From contig NZ_JAJAQC010000049.1 in assembly GCF_027604915.1 (NCBI RefSeq), positions 1 to 59,376 on the forward strand: a stretch of 59,376 nt of DNA. The letters are read 5' to 3'. A program made the position numbers and the translations under genes. Positions 7,989 to 16,879 of the stretch are shown piece by piece. The notes under the pieces were generated by a model. The model ran no database searches. It was given only the letters and a program-made list of their open reading frames with translations, and had not been told where the DNA came from. Origin of the DNA: Streptomonospora mangrovi (GTDB lineage Bacteria > Actinomycetota > Actinomycetes > Streptosporangiales > Streptosporangiaceae). The first letter of the stretch is position 1; each line of letters opens with the position of its first letter.

Positions 7989-9280
7989 CCCCGCCGGACG
8001 GCGAGTCCGGCCCCGCCGTCTCGCCGGGCGAGGTCGCGCCCACGCCGCCGGGCGACACCGGCACGTGGCGGCGGCTGTCCTCGGCCCAGCCCGCCCCCTC
8101 GGCCGCCGCGGGCGGCCCGGTCGCGGGCGGGGTGCACCGCTTCACCGACAACATCAGCCTGCGCGCCCGGCTCACCCTCATCTACGGGATGCTGTTCTTC
8201 GCGGCCGGCTCGTTCCTGGTGCTGCTCAACTACATCATCGTCGCCGGGCTGCTGGACAACCTCACCTTCACCGTCGCGCCCGACTCCCCCTACTACGACG
8301 ACCCCACCGCGCTGGAGAACATCAAGAACACCTACATCGAGACGGTGCTGGCCGAGGTCACCCGCTTCTCGGTGATCGCGCTGGTGATCGTGGGGCTGCT
8401 CGCGGTGGGCCTGGGCTACTTCGTGGCGGGGCGGGCGCTGTCGCCGCTGCACAAGATCACCCGCATCGCGCGGCGGCTCTCCGAGCGCTCCCTGCACGAG
8501 CGCATCGCCCTGGGCGGGCCCGACGACGAGATCCGCGAACTCGCCGACACCTTCGACGGCATGCTGGAGCGCCTGGACCGCGCCTTCGACGGCCAGCGCC
8601 GGTTCGTCGCCAACGCCTCCCACGAGCTGCGCACCCCGCTGGCCATCAACCGCACCCTCCTGGAGGTCGCCCTGAGCGACCCTGAGGCGTCGGCCGACCT
8701 CAAGACGGTGGGGCGCACCCTGCTGGAGACTAACGCCCGCCACGAGCGGCTCATCGACGGCCTGCTGTTCCTGGCCAAGAGCGACCGCGAACTGGACGTG
8801 CGCACCCAGGTCGACCTCGGCGAGGTCGCCGAGACGGTCCTCAGCCAGCTCTCCGAGGACGTCGAGAAGTCCGGCCTGACCGTGCGCACCGACCTGCGCG
8901 CCGCGCCCGTCACCGGCGATCCCGTGCTGCTGGAGCGCCTGGTGGCCAACCTGGTCGAGAACGCGCTGCGCTACAACGTGGCCGAGGGCGAGATCACCGT
9001 GCGCTCGGGCAGCTACGAGGACTCCCCGGCGGTGCAGGTGGAGAACTCCGGCCCGGTGGTCCCCGGCTACGAGATCGAGGGCCTGTTCGAGCCGTTCCGC
9101 CGCGCCTCGGGCGACCGCGTGCGCTCGGGCCGCAGCGCCGGCCTGGGGCTGTCCATCGTCCGCTCGGTGGTGCGCGCGCACGGCGGCACGGTCAGCGCCT
9201 GGCCGCGCGCGGGCGGCGGCCTGGTGGTCACCGTGCGCTTCCCCCGGGTGCGCCGCGAGTCGGCCGCGGCGGGGCGCTGA
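7985..9280 (+). CDS. cutS: Sensor histidine kinase CutS
   Basis: Partner of CutR. A TTG at 7985 overlaps the cutR stop (TTGA), implying translational coupling, and gives 431 residues; a GTG at 8132 would remove 49. The first ~55 residues are Pro/Ala-rich and cytoplasmic. Transmembrane helices lie at about 62–88 and 128–150 around a short external loop of only ~40 residues. A HAMP linker follows, then the H-box with His213 (ANASHELRTPLA), the N-box (NLVENALRYN, 323–331) and the G-box (GLGLSIVRSVV). No sensor fold is recognisable in the short loop. Confidence 0.92.
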
Positions 9281-9741
9281 ACCCCCCTGCGCGTACGGCC
9301 TCCGGCGCCCTCGGCGGACAAGCTGCGGTGCGCGGTGTGTCCGTGATATCTATACGTGTCTCACGACACGGCGCCCCCGGGTCCGAGCCGCTTCCGAAGG
9401 TGGGTATGCTCTCCCGGGCGTGAACACGGCGGGAATAAACCCCGGCGCACGCGTGTCTGTTCTGACCTTGCGACTCGGGGAGTACCCGCGCTCGACCGAT
9501 GCGAGGAAAGACGAGGAAATAGGTCGGAATCCTTCAGGCGTTGGGTAGCACATGAGAACGGGCGGAACCCGCGCGATGACGCGCGGTGAGTCCGGAGGCT
9601 GTGCAGGTGCGACTGCACCCGGGAGGGGTCATAGTCCACTTACGCCGGCGGAACTTTCTGGCAGGTTCGGGCACAAAACGAGTCTCTGAAGCGTTGGTAG
9701 CGCGCGACGAGGCATAGAACGAGGGGGATGGAGTAGGCAGA
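9281..9741. other. 460-nt leader of DUF4193 gene, possible structured RNA
   Basis: No gene is supported. From about 9345 to 9741 the sequence is clearly less GC-rich than its surroundings. It contains three short hairpins in a row: CGGG/CCCG at 9559–9571, GCGCG/CGCGC at 9571–9584 and GTGCAG/CTGCAC at 9601–9618. A near-repeat GCGTTGG(G)TAGC occurs at 9538 and 9691. The GGAATAAACC area near 9430 could hold a promoter. It may be an mRNA leader or a separate small RNA; no Rfam family was recognised. Confidence 0.45.
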
Positions 9742-10041
9742 ATGGCCACCGATTACGACAGCCCGCGTAAGACCGACGAGGACATCAACGAGGACAGCCT
9801 GCAAGAACTCCAGGCACGTCGCGTCGACAAGGGCACCAGCACCATCGACGTCGACCCGGACGAGGTCGCCGAGGGCATGGAGCTTCCCGGCGCCGACCTC
9901 TCCGGCGAGGAGTTGGCCGTCCGGGTGCTGCCGCGTCAGGCCGACGAGTTCACCTGCGGCCGGTGCTTCCTGGTGCACCACCGCAGCCAGCTCGCCGAAG
10001 AGCACAATGGGCAGTTCGTCTGCAAGGAGTGCGCCGCCTGA
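9742..10041 (+). CDS. DUF4193 zinc-ribbon protein
   Basis: A 99-residue acidic protein beginning MATDYDSPRKTDEDINEDSL, a typical DUF4193 start. The N-terminal half is a charged, probably flexible segment. The C-terminal half holds CGRC…CKEC, two CxxC pairs that should bind one zinc, around the family sequence FLVHHRSQLAEE. The family is confined to actinobacteria and sits beside cutRS in Streptomyces too. Its role is not known. The long structured leader before it and the strong terminator after it suggest a separately and perhaps highly expressed transcript. Confidence 0.93.
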   Translation: MATDYDSPRKTDEDINEDSLQELQARRVDKGTSTIDVDPDEVAEGMELPGADLSGEELAVRVLPRQADEFTCGRCFLVHHRSQLAEEHNGQFVCKECAA

Positions 10042-10108
10042 ACGGGTGGCCTCCTTCCTCCATTGGCTCGACTGCCTCAACCGGCCGTGCGGCGTGTGAG
10101 CGGCACCG

Positions 10109-10134
10109 GATGCGTCCCCTTAGGGGGGCGCATC
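10109..10134 (+). terminator. Terminator after DUF4193 gene
   Basis: GATGCGTCCCC (10109–10119) pairs with GGGGGCGCATC (10124–10134) with one G·T pair and a 4-nt loop, followed by GTGCTTTAG. It lies about 70 nt after the DUF4193 stop. Confidence 0.75.
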
Positions 10135-10262
10135 GTGCTTTAGCGGCCGGTTATGGCCTCCCGGCGGCCCATTGATTTCCGGACTTCCCTTAGCGTGGAA
10201 AGCGGCAGGGGTGACAGGCTTTGCCAAATGCTGGGAAAAAGCTGGGATTTGGGGGTAAGCAG

Positions 10263-11279
10263 GTGTCCGACGACACGCCCGTGGACCGCACCGGCGAGCA
10301 GGCCGACACGGCCCCCGGCGGCACGCCCCTCGGCGCCGCCGAGGAGGCCCGCGGCGGCTCCACGAAGGCCGCCGGAGGCCCGGAGGCCGCTGCCGGCGGC
10401 GCCGGCAAGGCCGCCGACGGCCCCGAGAACTCCGCTGAGGGTCTTGAGGAGGGCCGTCCCGGGACCGAGCTCGAACCCGCCTCCAACGCCGAGGTCGGCG
10501 CCCTGGTGGGGCGCATCCTCGGCGAGGAGGGAGCCGACCCCAAGCGCCGCGCCGGGCTGATCGGGCGGCTCGCCCGCGCCCTGGCCGGCAGCGCGCGCTC
10601 CGCCCGCGACGGCGGGGTGGCCACCGGCAAGTGGGTCACCGACCTGTTCGCCAACGACATCGCCCCGCGCATCCCCGTGCGCGACCGCGAGACGCTCGTG
10701 CGCCACCACAAGGGCCTGGAGGGCGAGGAACTCGCCGAGGCGCTGGTGCGCAACGCCGCCAACGCCACCACCACCGTGGGAGCGGCCGGCGGTGCCCTGG
10801 CCGCCGTGCAGTTCACCGCGCCGCCGCTGCTGCTGACCGCCCCCGCCCAGCTCGTGGCCGAGACCCTGGTGGTCGCCGCGATCGAGGTCAAGCTCATCGC
10901 CGAGCTGCACGAGGTCTACGAGTCCCCGGCGCCCGGCTCCGGACTCCAGCGCACCTCCGGCTACCTCGCCGCCTGGGCGCGCAAGCGCGGCATCGACCCC
11001 ACCAAGGCGGGGGAGTCGCTGTCGGTCACCCTGGGCGCGGCCGCGAAGGCGGCGCTGCGCAAGCGGCTGCTGCGCCTCATGGGGCGCCACCTCACCACCC
11101 TGGGCCCCTACCTCACCGGCGCCCTGGCCGGGGGCACCCTCAACCGGGCCGCCACCCACGCGCTGGCCAAGTCGGTGCGCGCCGACCTCCGCAAGCGGGC
11201 GCTGCCCGGAGCCGGCGGCGGCCGTGGCGGCGTGGAGTCGGGCGGGGCACGCGGCCGCGCCCTGCCCAAGGCGCCCTAG
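10263..11279 (+). CDS. Conserved hypothetical protein, likely membrane-associated
   Basis: A 338-residue protein; the GTG at 10263 was chosen because GGGGG lies 9 nt upstream. Residues 1–75 are a low-complexity Gly/Ala/Glu segment. The rest is an ordered, mostly helical domain (VGALVGRILGEEGADPKRRAGLIGRL). It includes a long hydrophobic stretch near residues 165–205 (ATTTVGAAGGALAAVQFTA and onward) that could enter the membrane, and a basic C-terminus. No catalytic motif is visible. It follows DUF4193 on the same strand but after a terminator. I do not recognise the family. Confidence 0.75.
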   Translation: MSDDTPVDRTGEQADTAPGGTPLGAAEEARGGSTKAAGGPEAAAGGAGKAADGPENSAEGLEEGRPGTELEPASNAEVGALVGRILGEEGADPKRRAGLIGRLARALAGSARSARDGGVATGKWVTDLFANDIAPRIPVRDRETLVRHHKGLEGEELAEALVRNAANATTTVGAAGGALAAVQFTAPPLLLTAPAQLVAETLVVAAIEVKLIAELHEVYESPAPGSGLQRTSGYLAAWARKRGIDPTKAGESLSVTLGAAAKAALRKRLLRLMGRHLTTLGPYLTGALAGGTLNRAATHALAKSVRADLRKRALPGAGGGRGGVESGGARGRALPKAP

Positions 11280-11409
11280 GGAACGAGGGCGGGCGCCCCG
11301 CCGCCGCCCTGACCGTCCGTGCTGAGAGCCGATGGCCGCGCCCCCGGACCCGCGCCTCGCATCGGGAACCGGAACGCGAAGAGGCGGGTGGACCGGGTCT
11401 GTCCGGGGG

Positions 11410-11709
11410 TCAGTCGACGTCGATGCCCACGACGCCGGTCTGGTTCCCGGCGTCGAAGAACTGCCGGTAGGCGGCCCGCACCGCGAGCACGCGGGTGACC
11501 TCCATGCCGATACCGGTGATCACGGCCCAGCCCAGCGCCTCGCCGAGCGTGACGTCGGGCGACTCCGGCTCGGTGGGCGGCGCCTTGCCGGTGACCTGCG
11601 TCCAGGCGAACGTCAGCGCCTTGCGCGCGACGTAGGCCGCCGCCACCGCCGTGACGCCGCCGACGATCTGCGCCGCGAGGTGCCCCTGGCCCTCTTTGCT
11701 CTTAGCCAT
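11410..11709 (-). CDS. DUF4235 small membrane protein
   Basis: A 99-residue protein beginning MAKSKEGQGHLAAQIVGGVT, matching DUF4235. A hydrophobic helix at about residues 11–30 (AAQIVGGVTAVAAAYVARKA) and a second at about 58–75 (LGWAVITGIGMEVTRVLAV) suggest two membrane passes. Upstream, GGAAGGGA is a plausible though distant ribosome binding site. It is divergent from valS. No function has been shown for the family as far as I know. Confidence 0.85.
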   Translation of the reverse strand: MAKSKEGQGHLAAQIVGGVTAVAAAYVARKALTFAWTQVTGKAPPTEPESPDVTLGEALGWAVITGIGMEVTRVLAVRAAYRQFFDAGNQTGVVGIDVD

Positions 11710-11975
11710 CTCTACGAAACGTGTCCCTTCCCAACGGAGGACGGTCGGGCCTCTCCTGCCCCGAAACGACGCCGCGAACCGGATCGGAGGGCCTGGCCGA
11801 AATACTGGAAATACTGCCATGCCCCGCGCCCGCCGCCCGTAGGGGCGGCCCGCGCGTCGGCGCGGCGGGCGGCGCACCCACCCCCGTGAGGGCGGGCGGG
11901 GACGGTCCGCGCGCAGGTCCGGCGGGCTGTGGAAAACGGAGCGATCAGGACCGGCAAACCAATACCATTGGGCCT

Positions 11976-14552
11976 ATGACCAACCGCTCTCGTTCCTTCC
12001 GCGTTCCCGACAAGCCTTCGCTCGACGGTATCGAGGCGAAATGGGTCCAGGTATGGGACGAGTCCGGCGTCTACCACTACGACCGCACCGCCTCCCGCGC
12101 CGAGACCTTCTCGATCGACACCCCGCCGCCCACCGTCTCGGGCTCGCTGCACATCGGCCACGTCTTCTCCTACACCCACACCGACACCGTCGCCCGCTTC
12201 CAGCGCATGCGCGGCAAGGCGGTGTTCTACCCCATGGGCTGGGACGACAACGGCCTGCCCACCGAGCGCCGCGTGCAGAACTACTACGGCGTGCGCTGCG
12301 ACCCCACCGTCGCCTACGACCCCGACTTCTCGCCGCCGGCCAAGCCCGACCCCAAGCGCCAGGTCCCCATCTCCCGGCGCAACTTCATCGAGCTGTGCGA
12401 CCGCCTCACCGCCGAGGACGAGAAGGTCTTCGAGAGCATCTGGCGCCGCCTGGGCCTCAGCGTCGACTGGCGCCACACCTACGCCACCATCGACTCCGCC
12501 TCCCGCACCGCCTCCCAGCGCGCGTTCCTGCGCAACCTGGCGCGCGGCGAGGCGTACATGGCCGAGGCCCCCACCCTGTGGGACGTCACCTTCCGCACGG
12601 CCGTCGCCCAGGCCGAGCTTGAGGACCGCGAACGCCCCAGCGCCTACCACAAGCTGGCCTTCCACCGCGAGGGCGCCGACCCCGTGGTCATCGAGACCAC
12701 CCGGCCCGAACTGCTGCCGGCCTGCGTGGCGCTGGTCGCCCACCCCGACGACCCCCGCTACCAGCCGCTGTTCGGCCAGACCGTGCGCACCCCGGTCTTC
12801 GGCGTCGAGGTCCCGGTCGTGGCGCACCGCCTGGCCGACCCCGACAAGGGCTCCGGCATCGCCATGATCTGCACCTTCGGCGACACCACCGACGTCACCT
12901 GGTGGCGCGAACTCCAACTGCCCACCCGCCCGGTCATCGGCTGGGACGGCCGCATCGTCGCCGACCCGCCCGAGGCGGTGGCCGCCGCCGGCGGGGGCGA
13001 GGCATACTCCCGCCTGGCCGGGGCCACCGTGCACACCGCGCGCGAGCGCATGGTCGAGATGCTGCGGGAGTCCGGCGACCTCCTCGCCGAGCCCGCGCCC
13101 ATCACCCACCCGGTGAAGTTCTACGAAAAGGGCGACAAGCCGCTGGAGATCGTCACCACCCGCCAGTGGTACATCCGCAACGGCGGCCGCGACGCCGCCA
13201 CGCGCGACGCCCTGCTGGCGCGGGGCCGCGAACTCAACTGGTACCCCGACCACATGCGCTCGCGCTACGAGCACTGGGTGGCCGGGCTCAACGGCGACTG
13301 GCTCATCAGCCGCCAGCGGTTCTTCGGCGTGCCCTTCCCCGTGTGGTATCCGCTCGACTCCGAGGGCAACCCGCTCTACGACTCCCCGCTGCTGCCCGAC
13401 GAATCCCAGCTCCCGGTCGACCCCAGCTCCGACGCCCCCCAGGGCTACACCGAGGACCAGCGCGGCCGCCCCGGCGGGTTCATCGGCGACCCCGACGTCA
13501 TGGACACCTGGGCCACGTCGTCGCTGTCGCCGCAGATCGCCGCCGGCTGGGAGCGCGACCCCGACCTCTTCGAGCGCGTCTTCCCCATGGACCTCCGGCC
13601 CCAGGGCCAGGACATCATCCGCACCTGGCTGTTCGCCACGGTGGTGCGGGCCCACTTCGAGAACGGCACCCTGCCCTGGGGCAACACCGCCATCTCCGGG
13701 TGGATCCTCGACCCCGACCGCAAGAAGATGTCCAAGTCCAAGGGCAACGTCGTCACGCCCATCGACCTGCTGGAGAAGTACAGCTCCGACGCCATCCGCT
13801 ACTGGGCGGCCAGCGGCCGGCTGGGCACCGACACCGCGCTGGACGAAGGCCAGATGAAGGTCGGGCGGCGCCTGGCCATCAAGATCCTCAACGCCGGCAA
13901 GTTCGCGCTGTCGGTCGCCGGCGAGGACACCTCGGCCGACCCCGCCGCCGTCACCGAGCCGCTGGACCGCTCCATGCTGGCCGCGCTCGCCGACGTCGTC
14001 GAGGACGCCACCGCCGCCTTCGACAACTACGACCACACCCGGGCGCTGGAGCGCGTCGAGCGCTTCTTCTGGGAGTTCTGCGACGACTACCTGGAGCTGG
14101 TCAAGGCCCGCGCCTACGACTCCGCCTCGCCCTCGGCCGCCTCGGCGCGCGCGGCGCTGCTGATCGCGCTCTCGGCGCTCCAGCGGCTGTTCGCCCCGTT
14201 CCTGCCCTTCGTCGCCGACGAGGTGTGGAGCTGGTGGCACGACGGCTCGGTGCACGCCGCCTCCTGGCCCGACGCCGAGGAGTTCCGCGCGGCCGCCCGC
14301 GACGGCGACCCCGCCGTGCTGGGCGCCGCCTCCGAGGTGCTGCGCATGGTCCGCAAGGCCAAGTCCGAGGCCAAGCTGTCCATGCGGGCCGAGGTCGAGC
14401 GCGTGGCCGTGCGCGGCAAGCACGTCCACCAGGCGCGCCAGGCCGCCGACGACCTCGCCGCCGCCGGCCGCGCCGCCCGGCTCGACTTCGAGGAGACCGA
14501 CGACACCGACCTCCAGGTCGACGTCAGCCTGCCCGCCGAGCAGGCGGAGTAG
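11976..14552 (+). CDS. valS: Valyl-tRNA synthetase, archaeal/rickettsial type
   Basis: An 858-residue class I synthetase that charges tRNA-Val. The HIGH motif is HIGH itself at 59–62 within DTPPPTVSGSLHIGHVFSY, and the KMSKS motif is at 584–588. An editing (CP1) domain is inserted between them, with TTRPELLPACVALVAHPDD. The anticodon-binding helical domain follows. Two features differ from the common bacterial enzyme: the HIGH context reads TVSG rather than NVTG followed by PMGWDDNGLPTERR, and there is no C-terminal coiled coil. Both resemble archaeal and Rickettsia ValRS. The ATG at 11976 fits the family N-terminus. Confidence 0.95.
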   Translation: MTNRSRSFRVPDKPSLDGIEAKWVQVWDESGVYHYDRTASRAETFSIDTPPPTVSGSLHIGHVFSYTHTDTVARFQRMRGKAVFYPMGWDDNGLPTERRVQNYYGVRCDPTVAYDPDFSPPAKPDPKRQVPISRRNFIELCDRLTAEDEKVFESIWRRLGLSVDWRHTYATIDSASRTASQRAFLRNLARGEAYMAEAPTLWDVTFRTAVAQAELEDRERPSAYHKLAFHREGADPVVIETTRPELLPACVALVAHPDDPRYQPLFGQTVRTPVFGVEVPVVAHRLADPDKGSGIAMICTFGDTTDVTWWRELQLPTRPVIGWDGRIVADPPEAVAAAGGGEAYSRLAGATVHTARERMVEMLRESGDLLAEPAPITHPVKFYEKGDKPLEIVTTRQWYIRNGGRDAATRDALLARGRELNWYPDHMRSRYEHWVAGLNGDWLISRQRFFGVPFPVWYPLDSEGNPLYDSPLLPDESQLPVDPSSDAPQGYTEDQRGRPGGFIGDPDVMDTWATSSLSPQIAAGWERDPDLFERVFPMDLRPQGQDIIRTWLFATVVRAHFENGTLPWGNTAISGWILDPDRKKMSKSKGNVVTPIDLLEKYSSDAIRYWAASGRLGTDTALDEGQMKVGRRLAIKILNAGKFALSVAGEDTSADPAAVTEPLDRSMLAALADVVEDATAAFDNYDHTRALERVERFFWEFCDDYLELVKARAYDSASPSAASARAALLIALSALQRLFAPFLPFVADEVWSWWHDGSVHAASWPDAEEFRAAARDGDPAVLGAASEVLRMVRKAKSEAKLSMRAEVERVAVRGKHVHQARQAADDLAAAGRAARLDFEETDDTDLQVDVSLPAEQAE

Positions 14553-14870
14553 GGCGAGCAGGACAAGCAGTACGACCAGGGCCGGAGTCGGCGCGGCGAC
14601 AAGCAGCAGCGCGCTGCGCCGACCGAGCCCGCCGAGCCCGCCCTGCCCACCGAGCGCGGGGGGGGGGGGGGGGGGGGGGCGGGCCGGGCGCGCCGGCGGG
14701 GGGGGGCGGGCGGGGCCCCGCTGCGGCGGCAGCAGCGCCACGCTGCCCGCCGCGTGCGCGGGTCGAGGTTTGTCGGGCTCCGGCCCGGGGCGGGGCGGCA
14801 CCAGGACGGGGCCGTGGGCACGGGCTCCGGCGTCGATCGGAGCCGGTGGACCGCGCTAAGCTCGCTAAGT
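14553..14870. other. Intergenic region containing G22 and G9 homopolymers
   Basis: The 318 nt between valS and dut contain no supported gene; the DUF3093 gene that lies beside dut in Streptomyces is not here. Bases 14658–14679 are 22 consecutive G, followed by GC-rich sequence and a run of nine G at 14698–14706. The run may be real or a sequencing or assembly artefact. The end of the region (GCTAAGCTCGCTAAGTGTG) leads into dut with no clear ribosome binding site. Confidence 0.75.
14658..14706 (+). repeat. Homopolymer G22 plus G9
   Basis: Twenty-two G residues at 14658–14679 and nine at 14698–14706 are visible directly. They can form G-quadruplex structure and would be prone to slippage. Nothing comparable occurs elsewhere in the window. 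Confidence 0.9.
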
Positions 14871-15344
14871 GTGAGTAGCGAATCCCACACCGGCGGAGAC
14901 CTCGACATCCTCATCCGCCGGCTCGACCCCGAGATCCCCCTGCCGACCTACGCGCACCCCGGCGACGCCGGTGCCGACCTGGTCACCACCGAGGACGTCG
15001 TCCTCAAACCCGGGCAGCGGGCCGTGGTCGGAACCGGGATCTCCATCGCGCTGCCCGACGGCTACGCCGCGTTCGTCCACCCGCGATCGGGGCTCGCGGC
15101 CCGCTGCGGACTCACGCTCGTCAACGCGCCCGGCACCGTCGACGCCGGATACCGGGGCGAGATCCGGGTGACCCTGCTCAACACCGACACGGCCACCCCG
15201 GTCAAGCTCACGCGCGGCGACCGCATCGCCCAGCTCGTCATCCAGCGGGTCGAGCGGGCGCGGTTCCGCGAGGTCGACACCCTGCCGGAGTCCGTGCGCG
15301 GCACGGGCGGGTTCGGGTCCACGGGCGGCCACGCGGCGCGGTGA
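14871..15344 (+). CDS. dut: Deoxyuridine 5'-triphosphate nucleotidohydrolase
   Basis: A 157-residue trimeric dUTPase, converting dUTP to dUMP and pyrophosphate and so keeping uracil out of DNA. All five motifs are present: HPGDAGADL (29–37), PRSGLA (71–76), [11 protein letters not shown] (88–98), [11 protein letters not shown] (115–125) and [11 protein letters not shown] (143–153). The GTG at 14871 gives the usual length; with no Shine–Dalgarno sequence, leaderless translation is possible. DUF3710 follows after 56 nt, as in Streptomyces. Confidence 0.96.
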   Translation: MSSESHTGGDLDILIRRLDPEIPLPTYAHPGDAGADLVTTEDVVLKPGQRAVVGTGISIALPDGYAAFVHPRSGLAARCGLTLVNAPGTVDAGYRGEIRVTLLNTDTATPVKLTRGDRIAQLVIQRVERARFREVDTLPESVRGTGGFGSTGGHAAR

Positions 15345-15400
15345 CCAAGACCAGCACACCCGGGGCGACCCGGGACCACCGAGCGGGAAGGGTGTAGGGC

Positions 15401-16189
15401 GTGTTCGGACGCCGAGGCAAGAAGAAGGACACCGCGCGCGCCGCACGGGCCCGGGAGGCCGATCGGGTGATCGGCCCCAGCGCCGAGGACACCTCGGCGT
15501 CGGCGCCGCCGGAGCCCGCCAAGGAGGCCGACCGCCACCGCAGTCTGGGGCCCTGGGACGCCTCCGAGGACGCCCCCGAGCTCCAGCGCCTGGACCTGGG
15601 GTCGCTGCGGGTGCCCGTGGTGCCCGGCACCAGCATCCAGGTCAACTCCGCGCGCGGCGGCCGGCACATCGGCGTGACCCTGCACAACCAGCGCACGGCC
15701 TTGCAGATCCAGCCCTTCTCGGCGCCCAAGTCCAGCGGCGTGTGGGAGGAGATGCGCGAGGAGCTGCGCACCCAGGTCACCACCCAGGGCGGCAAGGTCG
15801 AGGACTTCGACGGCACCTTCGGGCCGGAGCTGCGCGCGGTCATCCCGGTGGCCGGGAAGAAGGACGACCAGGGCCGCCAACTGGGCGAGCGCGTGCGCTA
15901 CATCGGCGTGGACGGCCCGCGCTGGGTGCTGTTCGGCGTCATCCGGGGCGAGGGCGCGGTCAAGCCCGAGGCCATGGCCGGTGTCGAGGAGCTGTTCCAG
16001 AAGATCGTGGTGGTGCGCGGCGAGACCCCGATGCCGCCGCGCGAGCTGCTGCCCATCGTGGTGCCGCCCGAGGCCATGCCGAAGAACCAGGCGGGGCAGA
16101 ACGGGGCGGCGGGCCAGGGCGCGGGCGCGCCGGAGGCCGCCGGCACCGGCGAGCCCGGTGGCGCGGCCGCGCCCGAGCGCGAGAACTGA
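15401..16189 (+). CDS. DUF3710 protein
   Basis: A 262-residue protein starting MFGRRGKKKDTARAARARE from a GTG. The first ~60 residues are basic then acidic and look disordered; the DUF3710 domain begins near LQRLDLGSLRVPVVPG and continues to about residue 215, followed by a Gly/Ala-rich tail. It is predicted cytoplasmic. The family is actinobacterial and sits next to dut; its role is unknown. The acetyltransferase gene follows after 10 nt and is probably co-transcribed. The OB-fold protein that follows DUF3710 in Streptomyces is missing here. Confidence 0.9.
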   Translation: MFGRRGKKKDTARAARAREADRVIGPSAEDTSASAPPEPAKEADRHRSLGPWDASEDAPELQRLDLGSLRVPVVPGTSIQVNSARGGRHIGVTLHNQRTALQIQPFSAPKSSGVWEEMREELRTQVTTQGGKVEDFDGTFGPELRAVIPVAGKKDDQGRQLGERVRYIGVDGPRWVLFGVIRGEGAVKPEAMAGVEELFQKIVVVRGETPMPPRELLPIVVPPEAMPKNQAGQNGAAGQGAGAPEAAGTGEPGGAAAPEREN

Positions 16190-16199
16190 GGCCCGCCCC

Positions 16200-16805
16200 G
16201 TGATCATCCGCCGCGAGACCCCGGGCGACGCCTCCGCCGTGCGCGCCGTCACCGCCGCCGCCTTCGCCGCCCAGGCGGCGGCCTCCGGCATGCCGGAGGG
16301 GCGCGAGCCCATCGAGGTGACCCTCATCGACCGGCTGCGCGCGGACCCCGGCTGGGTGCCCGAGCTGTCCCTGGTGGCGGTGTCCGACGACGACGCGGAC
16401 GCGGCGCGCGGGCAGGGGCCTGTGATCGGCCACGTGGTGTGCAGCCGGGGCCGGGTGGGCGCCACCGAGGCGCTGGGACTGGGGCCGGTGAGCGTGGCGC
16501 CCGAGCACCAGGGGCGGGGCGTGGGGTCGGCCCTCATGCACGCCGTCCTGGGCGCGGCCGACGCGTTGGGCGCGCCGTTCGTGGCGCTGCTGGGCGAGCC
16601 CGCGTTCTACCGGCGCTTCGGGTTCCGGCCCGCGTCGCACCGCGGCATCGCCGCGCCGGACCCGGCCTGGGGCGACTACTTCCAGGTCCGCACCCTCACC
16701 GCCTACGACCCGGCGGCGGCCCGGGGCGCCTTCGCCTACGCGGCCCCCTTCGACCGCCTGGACGAGCCGCCCGAGAACGCCGGAGCAGCCGCCGAGCGGG
16801 GCTGA
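16200..16805 (+). CDS. GNAT-family N-acetyltransferase
   Basis: A 201-residue GNAT enzyme beginning MIIRRETPGDASAVRAVTAA from a GTG, 10 nt after DUF3710. The acetyl-CoA site is seen as LGPVSVAPEHQGRGVGSALM, followed by LLGEPAFYRRFGF, a sequence typical of the YhbS-like group. It transfers an acetyl group from acetyl-CoA to an unknown amine in the cytoplasm. The start lies just past the upstream stop, which suggests one operon with dut and DUF3710. It converges on the serpin gene. Confidence 0.88.
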   Translation: MIIRRETPGDASAVRAVTAAAFAAQAAASGMPEGREPIEVTLIDRLRADPGWVPELSLVAVSDDDADAARGQGPVIGHVVCSRGRVGATEALGLGPVSVAPEHQGRGVGSALMHAVLGAADALGAPFVALLGEPAFYRRFGFRPASHRGIAAPDPAWGDYFQVRTLTAYDPAAARGAFAYAAPFDRLDEPPENAGAAAERG

Positions 16806-16879
16806 GCGCCGGGAGCCCGGTCCAGCGGCCATCGATCGCTTACAACCGCTGACCAGGGCACCGGTCTCCCGGCAACGGT

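Noticed and set aside
9503-9510. GAGGAAAG in the DUF4193 leader, as in RNase P RNA
   Set aside because: The other conserved parts of RNase P RNA (continuation TCCGGGC, ACAGAA and the 3' pairing) are absent.
14553-14870. Hidden DUF3093 gene beside dut
   Set aside because: Neither strand shows a DUF3093-like product; the frames here are low-complexity Pro/Arg. Only an assembly loss at the G-run could still hide it.
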